Positions 1-10,325 of a DNA stretch of 64,000 nt are shown here, piece after piece (position 1 is the stretch's first letter; every line of letters starts with the position of its first letter). The translations under genes were made by a program, and so were the position numbers. The stretch comes from Eustoma russellianum (Eukaryota > Streptophyta > Magnoliopsida > Gentianales > Gentianaceae), in NCBI GenBank assembly GCA_036186865.1, contig AP025055.1, forward strand, positions 27,535,534 through 27,599,533, in the 5' to 3' direction. A model generated the notes under the pieces. It was given only the letters and a program-made list of their open reading frames with translations. It searched no databases and was not told the DNA's origin.

Positions 1-410
1 AACATGCGTTCGAAGTCACATAGAGCGCCTTATGTGGGAAATTGAAGGCGTTCGAAGTCACATGAAGCGCCTAATGTCAGCCTTCATGCTTGTTTGAACT
101 AATTCTGGAATTTCTCAGAAAGTACTTGGTGTACGTGCCCATTTTAGGGGGAAAAGTACTTTTGACTTGGTGGTACAAATGAAGCGCCTAATGTAGGCGT
201 TCAAAGTGTACTACCTTTTTCCCAGAACACATGAAGTGCCTAATGTAGGCGTTCGAAGTGTCTGGGCGTCCAGACACTTCACATGAAGCGCCTAATGTAG
301 GCATTCAAAGTGTACTGGATCCACCAAGGCACATGAAGCACCTAATGTAAGCGTTCGAAGTATACTGACTTCCAACCACATCACATGAGGCGCCTAATCC
401 ATCGTTCGAA
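1..410. repeat. Palindromic U3 array of copia A, 3' LTR copy
   Basis: About seven imperfect units, each with the core CGCCTA-ATG-TAGGCG (a 6-bp inverted repeat with a 3-nt loop) or a degenerate form, followed by TTCGAA. They are spaced irregularly by 20-100 bp of unique sequence. The array lies in the U3 promoter/enhancer region of the element. The same kind of unit recurs at 2336-2615 upstream of the accessory ORF. Confidence 0.85.
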
Positions 411-454
411 GTACAAATTTGTGCAAATCATCAAAACTTAAACTTGTTTTAACA
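1..454 (-). repeat. 3' LTR of copia A (partial)
   Basis: This segment matches 8040-8463 of the other LTR almost base for base. On the minus strand it starts with TGTT at 454, directly after a polypurine tract, so it is the U3 part of the 3' LTR; R and U5 lie left of the window. Most of it is an array of units of the type catgaagcgcctaatg followed by taggcgttcgaagtg. Confidence 0.92.
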
Positions 455-467
455 TTCTCCCTCTTTT
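455..467 (-). other. Polypurine tract of copia A
   Basis: On the minus strand the sequence is AAAAGAGGGAGAA, immediately followed by the LTR start TGTTAAAA. This is the expected plus-strand primer site for reverse transcription. The equivalent tract in copia C (18663-18675) has the same sequence. Confidence 0.85.
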
Positions 468-678
468 TGATGATTTCACAAAATGCATAACTTTTAAAGT
501 TAGCTCTCCCTTAACTTATGCTCCCCCTCACTTGGTGCAAGAAAAAAAATAACTTGGAATTTTAAAAACTAAAAATTATGAAGCAAGTAACTAGACAACA
601 TCATTTGAAGAATAGCAAAAAGCCAAGTCAATCAATCTTGCAAATTTGAAATTTTCACATAACACAAAAAAAATAAAA

Positions 679-2014
679 CTACACGTTTTCACCAGCACCT
701 CTACTTGGAGGTGTGAATCCACCAAAGCTAAAACCACTACTAGCTGCAAAATCAGAAAAACCGCCCATGCCAATGGACCCTTCAACATTGCCATAGCCGC
801 CAGCCGCATCACCACCACCACCACTTTCTCCCCCTAAATCATCAAAATTAGGGGGAATAGCCCACGGGCTGATCTGCATGAAAGCATTTTTAACTGCAGT
901 CATGCGAAGTTCATTTCGCACATGCCGAGCTTCATGCTTAGCATCACGAAACTGCAATTGTTGAACAGTCCGTTCAAGTGAGGCTATTCGTGATATCAAC
1001 TCAGATGAATTGCTACCACTTGCATCTTCTTGAGGTCCTTCGTCAACCTCATCAGCAATTTTAGGAATGGTAGTGGCCTTCCGTTTTTTAGAATCAACGG
1101 CTTGAGCAATGTTGTAGTTGTCATAGAAGTCCATCTTAGCGACTGGGGTCAGATCAGCATCATCAGAAATTGCAATACCTTTTGACCTTAACAGAATTGT
1201 GATAATATTGGCAAAAGGTAACGCTTTGGACCCTTTTTGGAGAGCAGCAAACATGACTTCTACAAAGATCCAGGCAAGATTCAACTGGGTCTCATGTTTT
1301 ATACGATAATAACATAGGAATCCATGTTGCTTGGATTTCTAGCAGACTTACCGTTTACGCAATAGGTGACCACAACCAGCAAAATGCGGTCCACCAAGGT
1401 CATATTCTGAGTCTTCTTAGAGGGAAAATACCCCAGATCAAATTTCACGTCCTGCTCACGGACGCCGTATTTGCTACTCCAGTCAAAGACTGAGAAGTCA
1501 CTCAGCCCCTCATTTCTGATTCTCAGAACTTCACAGATTTCAGGTATAGTGAAGCTGAGAGGAGCACCTTCAACAATAGTTGCAGGGAAAATGGTTGAGA
1601 CTCAGATTGTGGGGTAACCCACATGTTGGCATAGAACAGCTTGGTGTGTTCTCGGAAAAATTTTTGCATATCAAATCTGGACCAGAGAGAGGTCTTGATG
1701 TTCCAGCAAGGGAATGATCTGGAAAGCATTGCTAGTCTCAGGTAGATCACTGAGACGAAGCAATTTAAGTGGGATGATAAGACGATTGTTTATGTCCCAT
1801 TCTTCTAAGAGCGATTTGAGTACATTGACAGATGCACTCCCTTATCCGCATGGCAAGGTGGTTTCTTGATATCAGAATCAAATTTCTTTAACAAAGGAAA
1901 ATTTTCCTTGGAGAGCTTTTTACGAATGGAGATGATCTCTTGTGGTTCTACAACGCCCGCATTTTGTTTTTGCTTTTGGCTTCAGGGGCGCTTAGATGGG
2001 CCTGCGGATGCCGT
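679..2014 (-). pseudogene. Accessory ORF (aORF) of copia A, putative plant transposon protein-like, broken
   Basis: A sense-oriented reading frame between pol and the 3' LTR. It aligns over its whole length with the homologous frame of copia C (44395-44219 joined to 20144-18929). The longest intact part (1284-679, 201 codons) contains AALQKGSKALPFAN, YDNYNIAQAVDS and IADEVDEGP, then a charged heptad-like stretch (about residues 95-130) that may form a coiled coil, and a Gly/Ser-rich tail. Further upstream (1750-1523) is FYANMWVT. The arrangement resembles the domain family annotated as putative plant transposon protein, found in accessory ORFs of plant elements; that match is from memory. The start aligned with the ATG of C is ACG at 2012-2014, followed by an early TGA and at least two frameshifts, so this copy is dead. 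The role of the protein is unknown. Confidence 0.7.
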
Positions 2015-2335
2015 TGGAGAGAGTTTGATTGAAGGATGGAAAAGAGAAAGGCTTGAAAGAGTGGAATGAGTAGAGTGAGGAGGATGAGAGTAAGGATGGA
2101 ATTTAAAAGACTTGGAGAGAGATGAGGGCTTGACGTTAATTGGCGGATGGGAGAGAGAGAGAGTTGGAGTAGTGGCGGAGCTGCGGATTGAGGAAGACGC
2201 GAGGTTGGGAAATGGAAACCGGTGCTTGGGCCCCTGCCGCGTGGGCGACCGTGGCCGAAGAGTGGGGCATGGCGACCGAATTAATGACTCTTGATTGACG
2301 CAAAATGATGAAGAGACGACGGAAAAGACAGTGAA

Positions 2336-2615
2336 GAATTAGGGTTTAGGCACCTAATGTGACTTCGAACGACTTCATAAACAGAGATGAAGCGCTTGAT
2401 GTCACTTCGAACGGCTGTGGATAAGTAGATTGAGCGCTTAATGTCACTTCGAACAAGTGAACTCATTCTGATGAAGCGCTTAATCCAACTTCCAACGCTA
2501 GTGATGAGGAACATAAAGCGCCTGATGTCACTTCGAACGAGTGACATCCTTAACATCAGGCGCTTGATGTGACATCGAACGCCTGAAGTAACTGTGATGA
2601 AGCGCCTTATGTATA
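2336..2615. repeat. U3-like palindromic array upstream of the accessory ORF of copia A
   Basis: About eight units of the form gatgaagcgcttgatgtcac followed by ttcgaacg. The base composition and module order (AAGCGC...TTCGAA) match the units in the LTR U3. On the minus strand the array lies right after the pol stop (2669) and about 320 bp before the accessory ORF start. The intervening leader (2015-2335) is rich in C and T on the minus strand, like a plant core promoter and 5' leader. The homologous array in copia C is at 44695-44890. Confidence 0.8.
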
Positions 2616-2668
2616 CTGACCTTGAAAATTTTAAAATTTTCTTGCTCAAAACTCAAGATGGGTTATTA

Positions 2669-3200
2669 TCAACCCATGTTGAGCAACCCCAACCTACTTC
2701 TTATAGATGCAAATACATCACTAGGTAAGGGTTTCGTGAATATGTCTGCTAATTGGTCTCGTGTAGGAACAAATTCCAGACTTACCAAGTTCTTTTGTAC
2801 ACAATCACGGATGAAATGATACCTCACTTCAATGTGCTTAGTCCGACTATGTTGGACGGGATTTTGTGCAATATTGATAGCAGACGTGTTATCACACAAA
2901 ATAGGCACTTTGGAGAAGTGAATGTTATAATCATTTAAAGTGTTTGTCATCCATAACAATTGTGCACAACAAGAGGCGGCCGACACATATTCGGATTCCG
3001 CCGTAGAAAGAGAAACACTGTTTTGTTTCTTAGAAAACCAAGAAACAAGACAATCTCCAAGAAACTGACAAGTTCCGGATGTACTCTTCCTATCAACAAG
3101 ACTCCCCGCATAATCGAGTCACAATATCCTCTTAAATCAAAACATGCATTCTTAGGATAAAATAGCCAAATTTCAAAGTACATCTAAGGTATCTAAGGAT
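2669..3200 (-). pseudogene. Copia A RNase H region
   Basis: C-terminal RNase H of the copia polyprotein, which removes the RNA strand from RNA:DNA hybrids during reverse transcription. Visible motifs are ASCCAQLLW, CDNTSAINIAQNP, TKHIEVRYHFIRD and QLADIFTKPLP, ending in a natural stop at 2669 after the sequence LGLLNMG. A frame change near 2990 separates this part from the upstream DLRGYCDS portion, where the first acidic residue of RNase H should lie. The protein runs from reverse transcriptase without a gap in the genomic order. Confidence 0.85.
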
Positions 3201-3203
3201 GTT

Positions 3204-4390
3204 TTACCGCAACAGATGCATATCCCTAGGATCACTTTGAAATCTAGCACATAAGCACACTGCATGTAAAATATCGGGTCTACTAGCCGTCAAATAAAGT
3301 AGACTACCTATAATGCCACGATACAAGGTTACCTCGACATGCTTTCCTTTCTCATCCTTGTCAAGCTTGGCACTTGTGCTCATAGGTGTGTTTACTTCTC
3401 TTCCTTCACCAAAATTGTACTTCTTGAGCAAATCCTTTGTGTATTTGGTTTGGAAATGTACACGCCATCTTCGGTTTGCTTGATTTGTAATCCAAGGAAA
3501 TAGTTTAGTTCTCCCATCATGCTCATCTCGAATTCACCTTGCATAAGACTAGCAAATTGCTCACAAAGACAATTGTTAGTAGCACCAAAAATAATATCAT
3601 CAACATATACTTGAACATTAATTGATTTCTACCTTGTTCTTTTATGAACAAAGTAGTGTCAACTTTACCTCTTGAAATCCATTATTAAGAAGAAAAGTAC
3701 TTAACCTCTCGTACCAAGCTCTTGGAGCTTGTTTGAGGCCATAAAGAGCCTTTTTAAGTTTGAAGACATGATGTGGTGAATCATGACATTCAAACCCGGG
3801 AGGTTGTGCAACATACACTTCTTCTTGAATAACACCATTCAAGAAGGCATTTAACATCCATTTGGTAAAGTTTAAAATCTCTATAACAAGCATATGCTAA
3901 TAACATCCTAATAGCCTCAAGCCGTGCTACGGGTGCAAATGTCTCATCAAAATCGATACCTTCTTCTTGGGTATCCTTGAGCAACTAATCTAGCCTTGTT
4001 TCTAGTGACATTACCTTGATCATCCATCTTGTTACGAAATACCCATTTCGTACCAATAATAGGATGATCATGTGGTTTGGGAACCAACTCCCAAACATCA
4101 CTTCTCAAATTGGTTTAATTCTTCTTGCATAGCCAAGATCCAATTTTCATCAAGAAGTGCATCTTTGACATTTTAGGCTCTATAAGAGAGACAAATGCAT
4201 TCTCTCTATATTGCCTTCGTGTGGTGATACCCCTATTTAAATCACCTATGACCAACTCGTGTGGGTGAGAACTTTTATTTAAAATGATCTAGGAAGATTG
4301 GAGACGTCTCCTCCAACTTCCTCATGATCATTCCGGAGTGATGAACCTTCATCATTCAAATGAATTCATTTTCCGGAACATGCGATGCAT
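3204..4390 (-). pseudogene. Copia A reverse transcriptase region
   Basis: Copia reverse transcriptase, which would copy the genomic RNA into cDNA in the cytoplasmic particle. Recognisable segments in order are DFDETFAPVARLEAIRMLLA (3984 side), LYQMDVK, AFLNGVIQEEVYVAQPPGFE, ALYGLKQAPRAWYERL, VYVDD at 3596-3607 (catalytic motif retained), and SLLYLTASRPDILHAVCLCA. The frame shifts at about 3860 (MDVK into CLLEW), near 3650 and near 3430, so no continuous enzyme can be made. Confidence 0.88.
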
Positions 4391-4393
4391 TTT

Positions 4394-5753
4394 CTACATT
4401 TTGTGTATCAACGACATGAGTATGAGAAATATTACTATTTGACTCACTAAGTTCATGCACACAAGGTGGAGGAGTACCTTCAATAGGTTCACTCTCAAAT
4501 CAATGAAGATGTTTCCATTTGGAGGGTCATCAACAATCTCTTGTTGATGAGCAACCATAGGAATATCCTCAAGAATTTCTTCTTGAGGAGTCACATCTTC
4601 ATTTTCTTCACAATCCTCATTAAGTTTAGGTTCGTCACTAAGTGACTCATTAAACTTAACATGGATTGATTCTTCCACCTTTTGACTCCTTTTGTTGAAA
4701 ACACGAAATGCTTTACTATTTGAGGCATAACCTAAAAAGATACCTTCATCCGCTTTGAGGTCAAGTTTGTCCAAAGTGTCCTTGGTATTAAGTATGAAAC
4801 ACTTGCAACCAAACTTTGAAATACCCAATGTTGGGAACTTTACCATTCCAAAGCTCATAAGGTGTCACATTTAGGTATGGTCTCAAATATACACGATTGA
4901 TCACATGGCAAGCGGCATTTACCGCTTCGGCCCAAAAATATTTGGGCAAACCGAACTCATTCAACATTGCTCTACACATTTCTTGTAGAGTTCTATTCTT
5001 TCGTTCGGCCACACCATTTTGTTGTGGAGTTCTAGGTGTCGAAAGGTCATGTGAATATCATTTGGATTCACAAAACCTTTCGAAATCACCATCAAACTCA
5101 CCACCGATCACTACGGATGGTTTAATGGTGTCACCCACATGATTTTCCAATCGTCTACTTAAATTCATAAACTCACTACATACATGCATCATTTTTCTTA
5201 GCAAGAAACATCCCCATGTATAACGAGTATAGTCATCTACTACCACGAAGGTATGATGTTTACCACACAAACTTTTTGTTCCAACATCCCCATACAAATC
5301 CATATGAAGCAATTGTAGGGGTTTGGAGGTGGATATATTTGTCTTTGGTTTGAAGCTTGTTTTCACAAGCTTCTCCTTTTGACAAGTGTCACATAAGTCA
5401 TGGTTTTCGAAACTCATTTTTGGAAGGCCTCGGACTTTATTATTTTCGCAAATAAATTTAAATGTTTTGAAACATACATGTCCGAGACGTCTATGCCATA
5501 GTTGCGTCAAATCATTTTTAGCAACAAGGCAAGATACATTTTGAGAAACCAAATCATTGATGCTAAGTTTGTAAATATTTTTGAAACGCAAAGCCTCAAA
5601 TAAGATAGAATTACCCTTTTTCACAACACACTTTGTTTTCAAAAACGTTACCTCATCATAATTAGCATCACATAGTTGACTGACACTTATCAAGTTAAAC
5701 TTTAATCCTACTACATATAAGACATCACTAAGAGATAAGGAATTGTTACCCAC
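4394..5753 (-). pseudogene. Copia A integrase region
   Basis: Integrase inserts the cDNA into the host chromosome. The zinc-binding HHCC part is seen as LWHRRLGHV and LCDTCQKEK, followed by the first catalytic Asp in LLHMDLYGD and the VVVDDYTRYTWG strand. The second catalytic Asp, normally in a SDRGGEF context, is replaced here (SVVIGGEFDGDF). The catalytic Glu is present in MAERKNRTLQEM (5012 side). The C-terminal part GYASNSKAFRVFNKRSQ (4858-4394) continues into an acidic linker before reverse transcriptase. There are frameshifts near 5058 and 4800. Confidence 0.87.
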
Positions 5754-5758
5754 AATCT

Positions 5759-5910
5759 ATGTCCTTTGATTTGGCCTTTGCTACCTCCAAAGTGGACAAC
5801 TCCTCCATCTTGTATAGTGAGTCTATGGAAGAGACTTTTGTCTCCCGTCATATAGTTGGAACACCCACTGTCCACGACCCATTTGACCTTCTTGTCTTCA
5901 CTTTCTCATT
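5759..5910 (-). pseudogene. Copia A aspartic protease region
   Basis: A retroviral-type aspartic protease segment that would process the polyprotein. The catalytic triplet DSG is at 5863-5871 within WVVDSGCSNYMTGDKSLF, followed by VVHFGGSKGQIKG. It is out of frame with the downstream integrase ORF. Upstream it is joined to gag sequence that should lie about 800 bp away (compare copia C), which indicates an internal deletion at about 5911-5925. Confidence 0.8.
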
Positions 5911-7023
5911 GAGTGCTAGGGCCTCCATGTCATCGTCAATGGCCAAGAGTGCAAAGAACTCCTTGTCAAGATCATCATGAACCACCCCATGAGTGCAAGA
6001 TCATCATGGTCGCCGTTGTTGCTCTCAAACCCGGAAAGAATGCTCCCCCAATAGGCTACTTCTGCTTGCAAGGCCTTTTTCCTTTGGTAGATGGCCTTCT
6101 TATCCTTGAGTTGCGGTTCCTTCACCCGACAATCCTTCATGAAGTGACCAAACCTCCCACACTTATAGCATTTGTTGTCTTGTCCTTCACCTTGTCTTTG
6201 GAGAATTTCTCCTTGATGAACCTTTTAGCTTCATCCTCATTCTTTCTCGCAAAACGTCAGAATCTTCTAACAAGAAGTCCGACTTCATCGTCCAGTCCTC
6301 TGACTCACAAGCAAGAGCTTTAGTTGAGTTGCGAATAGGGTCGTTCTTCTCTTGCGCATCAAGATGAATCTCATAAGTGATGAGATTCCTATAGTTCGTC
6401 CAAAGTAATATTTTCAAGATCTTTGGACTCTTCGATGGCCGTCACCTTTGCGTTCCATTCTCTTCCTAAGCTATTTAGGAAGCAATGGTTGAGATCCTCT
6501 TGTCTATCTTCTTGCCAACGCAGTGAGAAGGTTGACAAGTTTGGTGAATCTTTGAATGACTCTTCGATCTTTTCACCTTTGGGGACATTGAAGTTGTAGA
6601 ATTGTTTGATCAACTGTCTCCTCTTTGCCTTCCTCACTTGAGATGTTCCTTCATGGATCATCTCTAGCTTTGTCCAAGCTTCATGTGCGGATTGGACCTT
6701 GTATTGAGCTCTCATTTGGAGTAAGAGAGCTATTTAAAATAGCAAGAGCTTTGCTATTTATGGCAAACTGCAACTCCTCTTCAGGAGTAGGATCATCAAC
6801 ATCAAAAGGAATGGTGGAACCTTTTGATACTTCTCTCCAAATGCGATCCCACAAGAACGTAATATGTTTCCATGTTGGACTTCCATAGTGGGTAGTTTAG
6901 AGGATCAAACATTAGGAACTTTGACATGGACACTTGAAATAGAAGGGAGAAGTGTCTCTTGCCTCCTTCTTCTTGAGGATCACCACTAGGGGAACTAGCA
7001 TCATCAAAAATAAAGGGATCCAT
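5911..7023 (-). pseudogene. Copia A gag region
   Basis: Gag, the structural protein of the virus-like particle. The N-terminal part starts at the ATG at 7023 (MDPFIFDDASSPSGD) and includes PLNYPLWKSNMETY. The middle contains AHEAWTKLEMIHEGTSQVRK and WNAKVTAIEESKDLENITLDEL. A zinc knuckle CYKCGRFGHFMKDC (C-x2-C-x4-H-x4-C) is encoded at about 6129-6170. Frame changes near 6800, 6400 and 6190 break the gene. Compared with copia C, about 800 bp between the DLDKEF segment and the protease are missing. Confidence 0.83.
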
Positions 7024-7071
7024 ACTCTAAAGATCAAATCTTGCTATTTGAACTCAAATACTCAAGATTTC

Positions 7072-7085
7072 GCTCTGATACCAAT
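7072..7085 (-). other. Primer-binding site of copia A
   Basis: On the minus strand, directly after the LTR end, the sequence reads ATTGGTATCAGAGC. The TGGTATCAGAG core is complementary to the 3' end of plant initiator tRNA-Met and primes minus-strand DNA synthesis. Confidence 0.9.
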
Positions 7086-8463
7086 TGTTAGGTCCTTGAA
7101 CACTAGAAGGGGGGTTGAATAGTGTGTTCACCAAGTATGGATATTTTCTTGGATATTTTTCGTTTTTGAGTGCAACCAATACTTGGTGTGTTTTTGAAAT
7201 GAATAAACTTTGCGGAAACGTAAAGAACACAAAGATATATAGAGGTTCAAGTCAAATGACTCTACTCCTCTACCTTCTTGATTTTTCACAAGAAGGATTT
7301 TGAAATGGGGATTGTTATTTCTATGGGGGAAACAACAATCAAAAACAAAATCCAACGATGGAAAACTAGGCCACACGCCTAGACCACAACCAAGAAATCT
7401 AACCCCTTGAAGTCTAGCCTCCAAAGATCTCTTTGCCCTCAAAGATCTTGTAGGGAGTATAGTGCACCACAACACTATCAACTAACCCTCCAAGGTCTAG
7501 AAATCTCAAACAAGAAGCACCCTTGCTCCTTGACCAACAATCTACACAGCCTCTCACAATCTTCACTCACTAAGAAGAAGACTTTTCTTCTTCTTTACAA
7601 CACAACTCTCAACAATAAAGTAAAATACAATTACAACTATTTGAGAGCTTGAAACTTTGAGAAATTGAGAGCTTGAATGGTAGAAAGTTGTTGAAGAAAA
7701 TGAAGAACCCTTGTTTTATCATTCTTAAAAACTTCCCGTTTGAAACCCTTGCAGAGCCAATAATGGGTTTTGGCATCTTGTGTTGGTGTGTCCTTTTCAT
7801 TGGAGATCTCCTTTGCTTGTAGTAACATTTTTGGAGAAGTTTCAAAATGGAAGCCAAAAGAGAAAACCTGACTTCTTCAGGAATGAGAGAGGACCTGTGA
7901 AAATAACACTAAAAGAGGAGGGTACAAAGAGTCAAATGATGTTAGAAAGTGAAGCATAAGACTTTTGTAACATTGGTCACATGAAGCGCCTAATGTGTTT
8001 AATGAACATGCGTTCAAAGTGACTTGGAACGCTTTATGTGAAATTGAACATGTGTTCTTCGAAGTCACATGAAGCGCCTAATGTCAGCCTTCATGCTTGT
8101 TCGAACTAATTCTGACATTTCTCAGAAAGTACTTGGTGTACGTGCCCATTTTAGGGGGGAAAAGTACTTTTGACTTGGTGGTACACATGAAGCGCCTAAT
8201 GTGGACGTTCAAAGTGTACTGTCTTTTTCCCAGAACACATGAAGCGCCTAATGTAGGCGTTCGAAGTGCTCGGGCGTCCAGACACTTCACATGAAGGGCC
8301 TAATGTAGGCGTTCGAAGTGTACTGGATTCCACCAAGGCATATGAAGCGCCTAATGTAAGCGTTCGAAGTATACTGACTTCCAACCACATCACATGAAGC
8401 GCCTAATCCATCGTTCGAAGTACAAATTTGTGCAAATCATCAAAACTTAAACCTGTTTTAACA
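7086..8463 (-). repeat. 5' LTR of copia A
   Basis: A 1378-bp LTR bounded by TGTTAGG at 7086 and TTTAACA at 8463 (plus-strand view). U3 is on the high-coordinate side and holds the palindromic array. The U5 end (7086-7125) carries the ACTAGAAGGGGGGTTGAATA module shared with the other copia families in this window. The inner 420 bases match the truncated 3' LTR at 1-454. Confidence 0.92.
7978..8425. repeat. Palindromic U3 array of copia A, 5' LTR copy
   Basis: About eight units with the core CGCCTAATGTAGGCG (inverted repeat with a 3-nt loop) and a flanking TTCGAA. Examples are at about 8237-8260 and 8289-8320. Degenerate units read gcgcctaatgtgg and gcgcctaatccatcg. The same array stands in the 3' LTR at 1-410. 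Confidence 0.85.
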
Positions 8464-9615
8464 CTTTACACTTAACTGGAACTGACCACATTGCAATTGT
8501 AGGCTGATGAAATCCTACAATATTAACTTATAGAACATTTAGTTATGAACCCTCAGATTACATGATACATCGTAATCTCATGATCCCAGATTTTTTAGGC
8601 TGAAGTTATTTTGCATCCGGAACTTACCTCGTAAAATTTGCCATGTATTAATTTGACCATCACCCCCCCCCCCCCCCCCGGCAATTCGAAGAGTAGGCTG
8701 AAGCTGTTGTTTATGCATTAATTTAACCGTTCCTAGGTTCCACAATATAGAACCATTCTCCTAGGTCATCTAACGGTTATATCATATACATAAAATACAT
8801 TGTTTTACCATGATATCATGAGGCTAGCATAATCATTCAGCTGCGCAATCAAAAGGACGGAAATCTATTAAGGATCAAAATTTACGCATTTATTAATCTC
8901 CTGGCTTTTCTTATAAAAGGAAGAAAAATGAAAAACATACATAAATCAGCCTCCAAATCCTCTCATCAGCCCTGCTGAATGGATGTGTGAAGACACCATC
9001 ACATACATACTACTCTTCCACAAGTCAACTCAAAAACAGGATACATAATGCATGCATATACTTCTAATAATAGTATATATGTAGACTAGTAACATTAGCC
9101 TACTCTCCATATATATAGATCAATTTCCTTATCGCCATACGCAACGCCAGAACAATATTATGCGGCTGGTGCTACACATCCATCATCGTCGTCGTCGGCT
9201 CACTCATCAACCTCTCGATCAATCTGCCATGTGGGAAAATTGTAGGAACCTTCTTGGAGAGTAAATCTTTGGCAAAAAAGATCCTCGCTTCTCAAAACCA
9301 CCATTTAAGCAGAAAAAAGATATTGAAGAGAACAAGAAGTGACCCAGACAAAGCGTTTAAAAAATGTGAGTTAGTTAGAAGTGAAACCAAGTTACTGCTC
9401 ATATATATAGCTAGAGAAAACGTAATTCCAACTTCCTCTAGGCAGAAGCTATGCCTCCTTTCCTTTGTCTTGTGGACATCTGATTTCCCGATCAGATTTG
9501 TTGTCCACCACCCAGCCCCAGCCCCCCAAAGCACAAAAAGGGATTCCACAGATCATTTAGGGTGACATGGTGAGGCCAACTTCCATAGGATCCTCCAGAA
9601 GGGCACCTGAGGATG
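8464..9615. other. Unassigned island between retroelements
   Basis: No LTR, gag-pol or repeat similarity to the rest of the window is visible here. The sequence is AT-rich with a 17-base C run (8663-8679). On the minus strand a short frame ending at about 9209 (TAG) reads KVPTIFPHGRLIERLMSEP and is preceded by a pyrimidine-rich stretch ending in AG near 9290. It could be the last exon of a degraded host gene, but nothing confirms this. The plus-strand frame 9254-9565 shows no recognisable domain. Confidence 0.4.
8663..8679 (+). repeat. Poly-C run (17 C)
   Basis: A mononucleotide tract of 17 C residues inside AT-rich sequence. Its length may not be exact, because homopolymers are error-prone in sequencing. 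It has no visible association with a gene or an element end. Confidence 0.8.
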
Positions 9616-10325
9616 GGTTAAAATAGTTTTTCAAAATTTTCTTGGTAAGTATGTCAACCACGTTGATGTTCTCAACCTTTACAGATCTAAGAATCAGATT
9701 GCACTAGTCTTCGAACTATGAACGTTTGACTGACTTATACTTATCCAAATTAGATGAAACTTGTCCCAAATGAAAGCTAGGACGTGTGGCTATGTTTTTG
9801 AAAAATTTTGTAATTTTTGGAAAACGTTTGCTATTTTTCCCATGAGTATGAAAACGATGTAGAAAACTGAAAACTGAATAAAAGTGCTGAAAGCAAATAA
9901 CACCGAGCTTTTTATACTGGTTCGGTTAAAACAACCTACTCCAGTCTTCGAGGACACCTTTCTCAGTATTCACTAATCACAAATAGCACCTTGATACAAG
10001 GGTGACTGGAGTTAAACACCAACTCTACCCTTTCACAATAAAACGAACAAACACAACAATACGAACACCACCACTGAACAAATGAAGGTTTGATCACACC
10101 TTGATCAACCTTGTACAAGATGAACGTATATGGGTGGTATGTACAAAGCCTATATAGTATGTGGAATATAAGAATGATAATCTTGAGTCTAAGAGCAAGA
10201 GAAAAGAATAAGAGAAGAAGAGAATAGTCTTGCTCGAACTTGTAAGAATATGAACTTTGGCTTAGCCTTGCTTGAATCATCTTCCTCCCTTTTATAGTTG
10301 GTTGGCCGGCCCCTAGGGTTGTTTT

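Larger units (their letters stand above)
1..8463 (-). mobile_element. Copia element A (LTR retrotransposon, left end outside window)
   Basis: A Ty1/copia retrotransposon read on the minus strand. From its 5' end it has a 5' LTR (7086-8463), an initiator-Met type PBS, gag, protease, integrase, reverse transcriptase and RNase H in copia order, an accessory ORF, a polypurine tract, and a 3' LTR that runs off the left edge of the window. The two LTRs match closely over the shared 454 bases. LTR size, the extra ORF downstream of pol and the U5 end motif suggest the SIRE/Maximus lineage, but this is inference. All ORFs are broken by stops and frameshifts. C, which begins at 17209, is a related copy. 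The TSD cannot be tested because the left end is missing; the right flank begins CTTTA. Confidence 0.93.

Noticed and set aside
8663..8679. Telomeric or replication-related C tract
   Set aside because: A simple poly-C run, without telomere-type repeats (CCCTAAA); most likely a mononucleotide microsatellite.
9254..9565. Plus-strand ORF of 103 codons as a gene
   Set aside because: No domain and no promoter context; the minus strand shows an equally long frame. Probably chance.
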